From the NCBI GenBank assembly GCA_015501055.1, contig JADNYV010000084.1, positions 1 through 64,000 of the forward strand: a stretch of 64,000 nt of DNA, written 5' to 3'. The notes beneath the pieces were generated by a model that saw only the letters and a program-made list of their open reading frames with translations, was not told the DNA's origin and did no database searches. Position 1 is the stretch's first letter, and each line of letters starts with the position of its first letter. Origin of the DNA: Mucidula mucida (Eukaryota; Basidiomycota; Agaricomycetes; Agaricales; Physalacriaceae). Shown piece by piece: positions 54,441 to 64,000 of this stretch. The position numbers and the translations under genes were made by a program.

Positions 54441-55401
54441 ACCCCTGCTCGTACGTTAGTTGTGACTGATGCTCTCACTGTTCCTTTTTCCTGTGAATAT
54501 GTGGGCAATACATCTTGTTCTTGAGCATCTCTGTGTGAGACTGGCGGACAGTGGACTGAGAACGACTAAAGTTCTGCTTGATTGCATGTGATGGAGAACA
54601 AGTCACTGCAAAGACAGGTCTTCAAAGCTTCACTATGTGCAGACTCTTGCTCAACGCGGGGTCAGAACGAGCGATCTTTAGTTAGGTCAATGGTGTTTAC
54701 TCAGGGAGGGGTAGCCAAACACTGATCAGTATATAAGGCCGCGCGTATCGATTTCGATCTCTAGATTTGACTACCACTGGGTACCACTTCTCCGGAGTAC
54801 TGTATGTTTAATCCTTGTCGGGCGTCTTCTCGCGCTTACCTTCGACTAGCCTTTTATCGGGACGATCTTCGTTATTAGCGGAAATTCCGCGCGGCATAGG
54901 CATTGTAGTAAAGCTTTGCCCCGCTGCTCGTATGTCTAATTCTTTCCTGTTTCCATGGGCGCCTTGCTAATCAGCCACCATCTATACAGTGTCTATGCCG
55001 AATTGTGGTGGTCGTACAAGCGCCTCGGCGTTTGACGGTCCCGCAAGTCCCGCCGCGTACGTTCTCGTACCACAGAGCCGTAGGACTTTGAAATCATAGT
55101 TTTGAAATCAAATGCTACGACTGCGGCACTAAAGCCATTGGACACCGATCTGCCGACTGCATTGCAGTACGGCCCATTGGGGGTACGATGCATCCATAAA
55201 ATCAATTATTCCAGGCCATAGACTGTTGCTCTCATCGTTTACGTTTCCCTTGTCAATTCTGGGCAATGAATTATGTTTTTGAGCATCTCTGTGTGATATT
55301 TTCCCAGATTCGTGAATGCCTTGCAAGTTCCATCTAATCGTCACGGGCGTTTGATTGGACCGATGCCACCTCCATCGTTCTGAGGGGTCCCCGCCACGCT
55401 G

Positions 55402-55453
55402 CCGGAGGTTTTGCTGGCGAGGAACAGGAGGGTGACAGTGATGATTTGGATAA
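55402..55453 (+). pseudogene. Fragment similar to the WASP 3' end
   Basis: The bases CGGAGGTTTTGCTGGCGAGG and those following translate as E-V-L-L-A-R-N-R and, after a one-base shift, G-D-S-D-D-L-D. This aligns with E-A-L-L-A-R-N-K ... G-D-D-S-D-D at the WASP C-terminus (53447-53520). It sits at the upstream border of array unit 3, just as the true WASP end sits at the border of unit 1, which implies that the duplicated unit once included the gene end. Confidence 0.5.
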
Positions 55454-57167
55454 CGCTGCTAATTCCTTCGTCTAATACATTTCGACCTTGCTTTGACCGG
55501 CGAGGAACATCAATGTTGTTTACTCAGGAAGAGACAGCTGGTACATGAAAGGGCTGCGCGTATCGAACTCGTTCTTGATAACAACCTCAACAAATGTAAA
55601 CCACATCACATCAGAGTACTGTATGTTCAATCCTTCGTTGTGCAGCGTCTCTCACTTACCTTCATACAGCCCGTATCGGACGATCTTTGTTGAGGCGGAT
55701 AGGTCCCGCCAGATATTGATATACTTAATCAGTGCAGTAGTGTTTGCACCGCTACTCGTACGTCTGACCTTGTCCTGTTTTCATGGGTGCCTTGCTAATC
55801 AGTCACCTGATGTACAGTGTCTACTATGGTGAATTGTGGGCCCGTATAAGCGCTACGTCGTTTGGCGGTGTGCGTGATCCTCGTGTCCTATCGACAGGGC
55901 TGCCATCTCACGTCCACCGCAGAGTCGAGAGCTGCGGTCTCATGCCCAAAACTATGACATTGCGCAGTTCTTCACTTGACCGAAACTAGATACATTCCGT
56001 TCTTCGTGATTACAACGTATGTAGAGACTACGTAGAAATTCCACGATAAAGCGTTTATGCCCTAATCAGGCAATCCGACGTTCCTGCTTCTCCCCAGTCT
56101 GTCCCCAGCTTCGAACTTCATGTTCGCTTGACTGCTTGGAACCACCACAACTTGACGTATCTGCGGATCTGCCTTTCATACACACTAGCATCCTCACTCC
56201 TAACTCATGGATAGCTTGAGCTTCGATGTTGTTTACTTGCAAACGGCTAGCCAAACATTATCATTATATATGTCCACGTGTGCCAGATTGCTCCTTAGAT
56301 ACCACCAGTAGGTGCCGCATCTCCGGAGCATTGTTCGTTTGTTCCCCACGTCTGCGTGTAGCCTATTGCTTACCTCCTGTGTAGGACATGCCTTCGTTAC
56401 GCGTTTGCCCGCAGAAGGCCTCGACAGCGTAGTCCGCGTACGTGGCCCTTTTTTGCACGTTCTCCGCTTTCTTACCCATTCTCTATAGTGTCTGGTGCGG
56501 TCTAAGGGACCATCCTGTGCGACACGATTGCCTGAGCAACTTGCTCGGTGACCGATCCTCCATCGTTTGGACGCGAAATTCGGCTGGTACGTCGTCTACG
56601 TCGTCGCGCGTTATCAATTCCAATCTCACGTCGTCCATAGGTAGTTATCCACTTTGAGTGGTACTTCGTGGCTTCCATCAAGCGCGGACGTTGTTCTCGT
56701 TTGATGGGTTTTCTGAAAATCAATTATCCCAGACCATCCTCTGTTCATCTTACGGTCACCGCGGTCAAGCGAAGTGGCGGTCGTTGCTCTCATTAGTGTT
56801 TACTCTTCCTTTGTCATGATAGGGCAATGCATGATGTTTGTGAGCAATTGTGTTATGTCAAATTAATGTTGCGCGATAGCATCTTCTCGTTGGAATGAGG
56901 AGGCAGCAGTTCGTGATTTGGGGTTGCAATGGAACTAATCGACGAATGTGTGGATATCGCTTACACATTTAAGGTTTCAGACTCGAAATCTGGATGTCAA
57001 CGTGTGTTGGTGACGGATCATGCAGGCGTTGTTTCCACTTTGGTGCAGGGCTGCGAGCTTCAATTTGCACCGCCTAGCAGGAAGCCACGGCATACAGTAT
57101 GCCTGCCTGAACCAATAACTGAATATAATGCCAGCCTCTCCGCGCATTCCTATCATCGACTATCTAG

Positions 57168-59043
57168 ATGTCCACAGATACCGCATTCCGGCGACTCCTT
57201 TTAATTCTCAATGACTCTGTCGCCGTACTCGAGGAGCGGGCACGGGCCTTAGGGTTGCCTCTTCCTGACCTCAATAGTCCTTTCTCGCCGCCTTCAGAGG
57301 CGTTTCGTGGTGACCCAGCGTGCGCTGAGGCTGCGAGCCGCATCTCTGCTGCCGCGCTTCATCTGGAGGCAATCTTCACTCCCCCTCAAGTGTCTCTCTA
57401 TCACGTCGTTGCTGGGGTAAGGGTTGTTCATGCTAGCGCCGTCTATGAAAGCTTACACGCCATGCAGCACTTTAAATCTGCAGCCCTTCAAGTATGCCTG
57501 GAATCCCATGTTACGGAGATTCTCCGTGAGGCTGGACCACAGGTGGGGTTTGATCATTTTGAAGGTGGGGGAGATTGTTGACTACGTCGGCAGGGCCTTC
57601 ATGTCAATGATATCGCCACCAGAAACGGCCAAGATCCGATTAAACTAGGTATACACTGGTTTTCTTCTAGCGCGTTGACGAAATTGACGACTTAACGCAT
57701 TCAGCGCGTTTTCTCAGATACCTCGCCGTCCAACATATATATCGTGAGGTGTCTCCGAATGTTTTCGCGAACACCCGAATTTCTAGTATGATGGACACGC
57801 TCAAGCCTAGCGCCGATATTATCGTCAAGTATGACTCTGTTTACTCGAAGATACGACACTCTTCTGATCTCATACCAGTCCTGACTTGAAGCACGATGGA
57901 ACTCCGGGCCTTGCTGCACTCGCATCGCATCAGTACGTTCCATGATTTCTCCTCTTTTGTGTACATTTCACGTTGATGACTTTTAGTCTGGACGAAGCAT
58001 TCAAGGCATCTGCTTACGCTTGGGACACACTCGCTGATCCCAAGACCGTCAAGTCGGGTGATCCTACTGCGTCTCCATTCGCACGCGCGTTTAATACTCA
58101 AGGAACGCTTTGGGATCTGCATTCCCGTGATGAAAGACGTCAACGCCGGTTCAACATCGGTATGCAAGGTATTCAGTCTCTGCAAGCTGTCGACGCTATT
58201 CTGAAGGGTATGTTCTTGATACCACGATGTACTTATTTCAACACGATTTATAGCTTATGAATGGGCTACTCTTTCCTCGGGATCGATAATTGTCGATGTC
58301 GGGGGCGGTGTGGGGACGTCTTCCCTCGTTATCTCAAAGAACTTCCCCGAACTCCATTTCGTGGTTCAGGATCTTGATGGACCTATATCTGATGCACGCA
58401 AGGTACGGTCTTGATCATGATGTTGTGTACATTCTCACCTAACAGTTTATCACGTCAGCTATGGCGAAGGAGCTCCCAAATGCCAATGTAACTCTGGAAG
58501 GTATAACATTTACACTACTCTCAGCAAGACCCGGATTCGAATGATTTGCCATAGTCCAGGACTTCTTTAAACCTCAACCAAGAGACCGCAATGTTTCTGT
58601 GTTCCTTCTGAAGCAGATCATGCACGACTGGTCCGATTCGTATTGCGTCAAGATTCTTACCCAGCTACGCGCCGCCGCTTCTGCGAACACCAAGCTTATA
58701 CTCGTCGAAAGCATTATGCCATTCGCCTGTCACGATTCCGGCGAGGATAGCGTCCCAGGTGCCGTCCCACACGAGGCGCCAGAACCCCTCCTCGCAAACT
58801 ACGGCGCCGTGAATGAGATGGCTTACAGCGCGGACATTGATGTGAGTGACGCTTCATGAGCGCGTCAGGATTACTTTACTCAGTCGGCAATAGATGTTCC
58901 TGCTTTTCAACTCCCAAGAACGGACGATCCGCCACATGCAGCATCTTCTTTTGAGCACGGGGTGGAAGGTTGTGAAGGTACGCCGTCAAGATGGGGATAG
59001 CACATTTTTGCAGGCTGTGGAGGCTGTGCCGGTTGAGGTATAA
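57168..59043 (+). CDS. S-adenosylmethionine-dependent O-methyltransferase
   Basis: Ten exons (57168-57416, 57468-57542, 57594-57648, 57705-57828, 57879-57932, 57987-58207, 58254-58402, 58446-58500, 58555-58841, 58894-59043), all in phase, give 472 aa. The N-terminal dimerisation part (LRYLAVQHIYREVSPNVFAN) precedes a class I methyltransferase fold. The SAM motif is IIVDVGGGVGT (about 272-280), followed by HFVVQDLDGP (acidic SAM contact) and FLLKQIMHDWSD with catalytic-type His351. C-terminal LLFNSQERTIRHMQHLLLSTGWK is typical of basidiomycete O-methyltransferases acting on phenolics or secondary metabolites. No other biosynthetic genes are adjacent, so a metabolite cluster is not supported. 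Confidence 0.93.
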
Positions 59044-59860
59044 ATGCGTGGCAGTAGGTACTTCTTTCGCCATGCAAGCAGCGGGATTGTCGTTGAACGT
59101 TTAGTATTCTTACGTATACAGTCTGGGCTGGTCTATGATGCGGTAGCGGCCTGTTTACCTCTTTTCTCAACACCCGTATTGAAGTCACACGATGTGTACT
59201 GCAAGCAAAGTGGATATGCCATTGATGAACACACGTTGTACTGATACTCATAGGTCAGCTCATTGAGGCGCGCATTCTATATCCGATGCCAGCAGCTGGG
59301 CCTGGGGTATTTAATTTGGAGAAACTCCTTTAACTGCGACTCTTTCAGTTCGAAAGGAGAAGCACAAATAACGAGCTTGACGTACAGGAGAAAGGATGTC
59401 AACCCGAAGTTAACAACCTATGTTATCCAAAACATCCTCAGAGATGTAAAGGATTCGGACAGCGATATACGCAGCCCTCCCAGACAGCCGGTATCCAGCG
59501 TGCCATGGGCCTCACCAAGTGTCTGAAGAGACGTGAGTGTTAAAGTGCAAATTTCAGACTGGTTTAGTAGACGTACGAGGTACTGGGATCCCACGTCGAT
59601 GTCGATGTACCCAACTTGATGATGATGGCAGGATCCAAAGTGACAGAAGTCGCGTGTCAATGTTTATATACGGCCGAAATCGGCACTCGTGCAGGCTCGG
59701 TAACTTACTGGTAGTACTGATCTAATTCATAACGCGCTCACTGACGGGACGACGTCGAATGCCTGGATAGGGGAATACGATTCAGAATGTGCAATCACCT
59801 GACCGCAACCGACGCTATCTCTTATCGGGGGTGACCGTGCATCGGATACCTACAACCACT
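59044..59860. other. Intergenic, nothing supported
   Basis: About 0.8 kb with only short frames on both strands, including the promoter of the F-box gene. No TATA box stands out. Confidence 0.35.
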
Positions 59861-62227
59861 ATGCCGCCTCGTCGCTCAACCAGGATTTCAGCCGCGTCTC
59901 CAAAGGCTGAACAGCAGAATTCGAACGCCGTTACCAAGTGGGACGCGAAAGCAGGGGCCATTCAATCGCCATCTTCCGACACAAATAAAGCAGACAGCAA
60001 AAAAACGAGTATGCGTCATAAGAAATCCCGGAAACGCGTCAAGACCGACTCCACCGTCTCGTCTGCTTCAGCGAAGTCGATGAGCCAACTTACAGAGACT
60101 CCCCTTGATGTGCTGCTCGAAGTGAGTCTTGGTGACTCTCGTGGCATCAGTGCTTCTGAACTCCTTCTCTAGATTTTCTCATACTTGGAGCCTCTTGACC
60201 TTCTCCGCATGAGTCGCACCACGAAGGCTCTACGATCCCTGCTCATGTATAAATCATCGAGCTCAGTATGGGCAAGAGCCAGACTGCGGATGAAGGGCCT
60301 TCCTCCTATGTTCAACGACATGAGTGAGCCCGTATACGCAAATCTATTATTTGACAGCCACTGTCATGTATGTGTCTTCCTTTGCTCGTCAGTTATTCAT
60401 CGTTCTAACTTGCGATGAACTAGAACTGTCTCAAGGGAGGTACGAAGTACATCCAATGGCAGATACGCATGAGACTTTGCAGAGCGTGTTTGGATGGTGG
60501 AACAATGTACCTTTTTTCAATGTCGTACGAATGGCAACTTCGCACGTCCTTCGAAACGACTATAAGGACCACCTAGCACCGCCGTCGGAAGAGCTTCTGC
60601 AAATCACATCGAACTTCATGCATCGCCGAAGTACATTAGCTCTGTTTCACTAAATTGATCACTTATCCAAAACCTAGAGACCGTTTTTCTACAGTTCTAC
60701 GATCGCGACTGTTACGCTAGGTTAGTCACAAAAAGCGCAGCTTTTGAACTAGGAACTCCCGAATACGAGGCTTGGTTTTTGAAAAAGAAAAAGGAGTATA
60801 CTACCCTCACTCGAGTGAGTAGTTCGGTTTAAACGTGTACATACTCGTCATTTCGTTTCCAGAAATGTGCTCAGTACGAGAAATGGATGGAGTCGAGGAC
60901 GGCGGAACGGGCTGCCGAGCTCGCGGTCCTTCGCAATGAAAGACTATTGAGGTGCTCTTGTTTTCCCCCCACCTACATTTAGACTAACATCGACACAGCG
61001 TCACTGCACACTTGACTGAAGATGGGTGGGGAGAGGAAGTGGAGGCGCAATCTACCGTATGGATCCTCTTGGAGGATCCACTTGTAAATCAAGCCAAGGA
61101 ATTGACAGAGCGAGGCATGCCTTCTCTCATAGTCAAAATTCCGAGTCTGATCGTTGTATAGATTGGGAAGCCATGAAACCGGCGCTCACCGAACTCATGG
61201 AGAAGCTCCGCGCTGTTCGCCTTCAGCAAAAGATACGGAACCTTACAAGCGACCGAGTCAAACTTCTGCGGCAGCTTGGCGATGATCTCATTGCAAAACT
61301 TCCGGAAACCCCGCCAAATCCTTCTGCGTCTACTCTTTGCACAACCCAGCCTGTTTTGGACATCATCAAGAACACGCCAGTTGAACAGGATGTCACTGAG
61401 CAGTTCAGAGAAGAGCTCAAGAACCTTCCGGCTATCTGCGCAGATTGGCGAGATAAACAAGAAGTACATCTCAAGCGGTTGCTTCGCGAGGCCGATCGAA
61501 GCGAGGACCTCTCTCTTGCTGTAAACGCTTTTACTTGTGCGCAATGTTCAGCAGAGAGTCTTGGACGTCAGATTATCCTCCATTATCCCTACTTTCCACC
61601 CATTCCTGCTTCTCTGCTCGTACTCGAATCGCTTCCACACAGGTCAATGTGTCGGACGACAAACGGATCAAGGTGGTCGCCCCGGCCGGCCATGAATTCG
61701 TCGAAGAGGTGATTCGCTCATGTGGCCTCGATCCGGCCACTGCAACTGCCCATGATATGGATGGTGCAGATGCATTTTTCGTATGTGAGAGCTGCTGCAA
61801 TGAAAGTCAGCCTCTGTATGTGATGCGTTGGCGCGCAGCTATGGCAAGCTATTCCTTTGCTGACGTCCTCTTGTGTACCGAGTTGCTGATTCACAACAGA
61901 ACCATCAGCGGCACCTTGAGTCGCTGGTTCGTGTCACTGATCCCGAGCTCATTTCCCTTGCCCAATGTGCCGAAAAATCCGAGGTCAAAGCTGGTCTCGC
62001 TCACGCACATTCTGATGACAAGGCCTATGTCTGTATTCATTGCAATGTCTTGACGGATTCCGCACCGTCTGAACACCTCCTCTCCGTGTCAGTCAATCCA
62101 TTTTTTAGGATTCTATACCTCATCTCTATGTTATTATAGACATGGTATATCGGGAGCGACTGATGATCATTACCGTCAAAGCCTGAAGAATATAAGTCTT
62201 TATAGAGCAATGATTATCAAGTACTAA
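59861..62227 (+). CDS. F-box protein of the Agaricomycete type
   Basis: The basic, Ser-rich N-terminus (PPRRSTRISAASPK) is followed by an F-box: LTETPLDVLLE|IFSYLEPLDLLRMSRTTKALRSLLMYKSS across exons 59861-60121 and 60173-60367. Next comes the usual Cys-containing segment (CLKGGTKYIQW, LCRACLDGG) from 60424. Later blocks are FYDRDCYARLVTKSAAF, KCAQYEKWMESRTAERAAEL, WEAMKPALTELMEKL, IKVVAPAGHEFVEEV, ESLGRQIILHYPYFPPIPASL and a terminal zinc-like HIHCNVL...HLLSVHGISGATDDHYR. The stop is at 62225-62227. Introns between 60500 and 60700 and around 61080-61170 are not settled. Probably a substrate receptor of an SCF ubiquitin ligase. Total about 620-650 aa. Confidence 0.7.
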
Positions 62228-62368
62228 CGTCTGGCATCGATCGGGTTCTCGGTTGTATTTCTTTGTAAATGTACTGTGGTAATGGAATAAGGAATCAACT
62301 GTGACGATCTGGTACTATGGCTCGGGCGTGGATGTGTTGACTGGAGGTTTTCTTTAAAGCAGACACTG

Positions 62369-62770
62369 CTACCGAACCGAATGACCCATACGGATACGAG
62401 CGTAGTAAGATGTGCTTGATATCCATGTGAGGGTTGGTCGTGTTCCCCAATGCGTATTCAGAACCCTTTCCCTCTCAGCGGGATTCACGCCACAGAACTT
62501 CGTGTCGATACGGGGCGCGTTAGCGCTGATGGACAATCTGGGGTTCTAGTTACAGGTGTTAGTTAGTTGTAAAGCCCTAGATGGCTCGTTGTGTTGAGAG
62601 GCAGAAACATTGATAATGACTCAGTCCTTCTTGTCCATCCTGGTCTTTGTAGCTTTCCCGTTCCTCCAGGAAGCGGCTGTAATCGCGTCTGAACGCATCA
62701 AGTACAAGTATGTGATCCAACCTTGGCTGTACGCGGTGTTTGTATAACCAACTAGATACATGGCCGGCCA
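62369..62770 (-). CDS. Unidentified spliced gene candidate, minus strand
   Basis: On the minus strand the frame WLYKHRVQPRLDHILVLDAF then RRDYSRFLEERESYKDQDG joins ISANAPRIDTKFCGVNPAER, ERVLNTHWGTRP and YYARIRMGHSVR. The join is through an intron with perfect branch sites (CTAACTAAC) and acceptor GTAACTAG (about 62548). The composition is strongly protein-like, and the stop is at 62369-62371. The family is not recognised and the 5' end is undefined; an acceptor precedes WLYKHR near 62755. The opposite strand also holds a two-exon frame (62616-62707, 62756-62852; 62 aa, starting MTQSFLSILVF), which may be an antisense shadow or the reverse. Confidence 0.35.
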
Positions 62771-62985
62771 GACGGAAATTCGGAGCGTGATGCGCGTGGC
62801 GTCACAAGATTTCCTCCAGCCTCGTGCATTCAAACTTAGCGCAATTTCATAGCACGACTCCCCATCGATCGAACATCTCTACATCGAATCCTGCAACCAC
62901 ATGTCTCGCTCACCAACTTTGCGAATCAGATGAAGACGTGGTAGACTAGTGGCATCTAATCAGTGATAGTGGCAGGAAAGATCGC

Positions 62986-64000
62986 TTGAGGCTTCGGCAA
63001 CTCGCGGATTCAGAGTTTAGCGGGTCAAAAGCCCGAAGCAAATCCGAAGCGTACATCTCCGCCTGCCATGTCCCTGCAGGTTCGAAGGTACCATCGCGGT
63101 TGGCGTTCAGGGTGCACGCCTTGCGCTCATCCGTATGTATAGAGCCACTATCGCATGCGCCTGATGCTCGCGACTTGGCCCTTTCCCTCCACGCCCTTCC
63201 TCTCTACACCATCATGGACAAGGCCAGCATTTTCCGGGTGATGTACGCCGCGTTGAAAATATCCACTGAGGTGCTATTTGACTCAGGTCCTGAGCAGATC
63301 ATTTACGCTGGCTGGCGGCGACGTTGTGCAGACTATTCCGGGGACGTTTACGCTGTACAGAAAACAGTGGAAAGCGCGGTCTATCAGTCCCATTTGTTTC
63401 TTGTACGCCATGGTCCGATAGTGAGCCCCGTTGAATTTCACTCCTACGCGAAATTGCTCACGAACGTTGCGGGGCAGTCTTACCATAATATCCTTGGTGT
63501 CGAACGGTGTTGGTACGCAGCCATCGCGTGAAAATTCTGTGTTCTTACTTGGGCTGGAATAGGCTTCTTCAGCAAGAGTTTCACAGACAAGACGTGCAAA
63601 CCCTTCTACATGCTGCCCAACGTTACGGCTAGTGCGCTCTTTTCTGTGCGCGCCGCGTCGTGTTTTTCTCATCGTTAGCTTAGTGCTCGCCGGCATGGCC
63701 GTGCAAGGAATTATCTATATCAGGTTTATCAATATGTCAACGCGCTCCCTTACTCTATCTCACGCTAGCTTCAGGACCTGCGCCATCTCAGGACGTTCCG
63801 TCTGGGTGACACGACTCCTTGGGCTCTTGCTCCTGTTGAATCTCCCCGTAAGAGATTATCCATCATGCTTTTGGCTTTGATTGACGCGTCTGTAGGTCCA
63901 AGTCTTCGGCATTGTGTATCATCGTGATGTGCGTACTCTGCCCGTTCCCACTCCATCAGCTGACCTGTGTGCGCGCGCTATTTTCAGCCCTTGGTAATCA
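62986..64000 (+). CDS. Unidentified gene running off the right edge
   Basis: A 181-codon frame (62986-63531) is followed by splice-consistent segments. One is QVYQYVNALPYSIS near 63719, and another is RHLRTFRLGDTTPWALAPVESP near 63781-63849. The latter ends in a GTAAGA donor with a CTGTAG acceptor at 63897, and coding then continues toward the edge. I cannot name the family. The minus strand also has a long frame (63283-63696), so strand assignment is not secure. The gene is incomplete at the window edge. Confidence 0.3.

Larger units (their letters stand above)
53590..56870 (+). repeat. Four-copy diverged tandem array downstream of WASP
   Basis: Units begin near 53610, 54685, 55510 and 56220, each with the order GTTTACTC(A)GG-like box, then TATATA-like box, then TGACTACCAC...CTCCGGAGTACT block. 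Matching block positions are about 53675, 54765, 55590 and 56300. Downstream anchors such as GCCGCTGCTC|GTATGTCT (about 53820, 54920, 55750) and TACAGTGTCTA (about 53890, 54990, 55815) recur in order. A distal anchor GGGCAAT...GAGCA...TGTGTGA occurs at about 54503, 55261 and 56822. No copy holds an ORF above about 70 codons. Unit 1 is lengthened by ~175-bp subrepeats. Confidence 0.7.

Noticed and set aside
53610..56860. Possible LTR retrotransposon or rDNA spacer
   Set aside because: No gag/pol frames, no LTR-like TG...CA ends, no tRNA primer site and no rRNA sequence seen. Units look like local tandem duplications.
57168..62227. Secondary-metabolite gene cluster around the O-methyltransferase
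   Set aside because: No backbone synthase, P450 or dedicated transporter lies nearby; neighbours are an F-box protein and a repeat array.
1..64000. CRISPR array, bacterial operon or anti-phage system
   Set aside because: The DNA is clearly fungal nuclear. No regularly spaced short direct repeats and no prokaryotic gene layout are present.

Overview
The window is nuclear DNA from a filamentous basidiomycete fungus, most likely an Agaricomycete. Genes are dense and broken by many short GT-AG introns, mostly 45-60 nt. The families present (Plavaka/CACTA-type transposase, CFEM protein, DUF6534 membrane protein, Agaricomycete-style F-box and HNH proteins, basidiomycete O-methyltransferase) fit that group. 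Exon boundaries were worked out by hand from reading-frame continuity and splice consensus. Where all phases agree the model is good; where they do not, the entry says so.

Layout. 0-2.2 kb: 3' part of a CACTA-like transposase gene with subterminal repeats. 2.7-10.7 kb: housekeeping genes (Grx3/4-type glutaredoxin, a small conserved-looking protein, a stand-alone 5-oxoprolinase HyuB half, a UBR7/Mlo2 protein, an Nha1-type Na+/H+ antiporter). 11.3-18.4 kb: a CFEM GPI-type protein, two tandem kelch-like paralogs (the second disrupted), and a secreted type-B carboxylesterase. 18.5-20.3 kb: gene-poor DNA with a diverged ~400-bp duplication. 20.3-36.0 kb: a core block with an unknown protein divergent from WDR59/Mtc5 (SEA/GATOR2), a CRAL-TRIO lipid carrier, thioredoxin, an RBM25/Snu71-type splicing factor, an HNH protein, tRNA-Glu(CUC) with intron, and a p24 cargo receptor divergent from CNOT9/Caf40 with only 48 bp between start codons. 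36.7-39.0 kb: an inverted duplication carrying two near-identical head-to-head genes of unknown function. 39.7-50.0 kb: a beta-propeller lactonase-like protein, an F-box-like protein, a large EF-hand protein, a homeodomain-like lysine-rich protein and a DUF6534 protein. 50.5-53.5 kb: an NmrA-like oxidoreductase and WASP/Las17. 53.6-56.9 kb: an array of four diverged 0.7-1.1 kb repeats without an intact ORF, one copy carrying a fragment of the WASP 3' end. 57.2-64 kb: an O-methyltransferase, an F-box protein, and an unresolved edge region.

Most genes are ordinary, independently transcribed eukaryotic genes, not an operon or defence cassette. The parts that deserve a second look are the head-to-head inverted gene pair (36.7-39.0 kb), the WASP-derived repeat array (53.6-56.9 kb), the microexons and the GC-AG intron, and single-base frame breaks in T runs. 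One of those breaks lies in the splicing-factor gene and suggests uncorrected homopolymer errors in the assembly.
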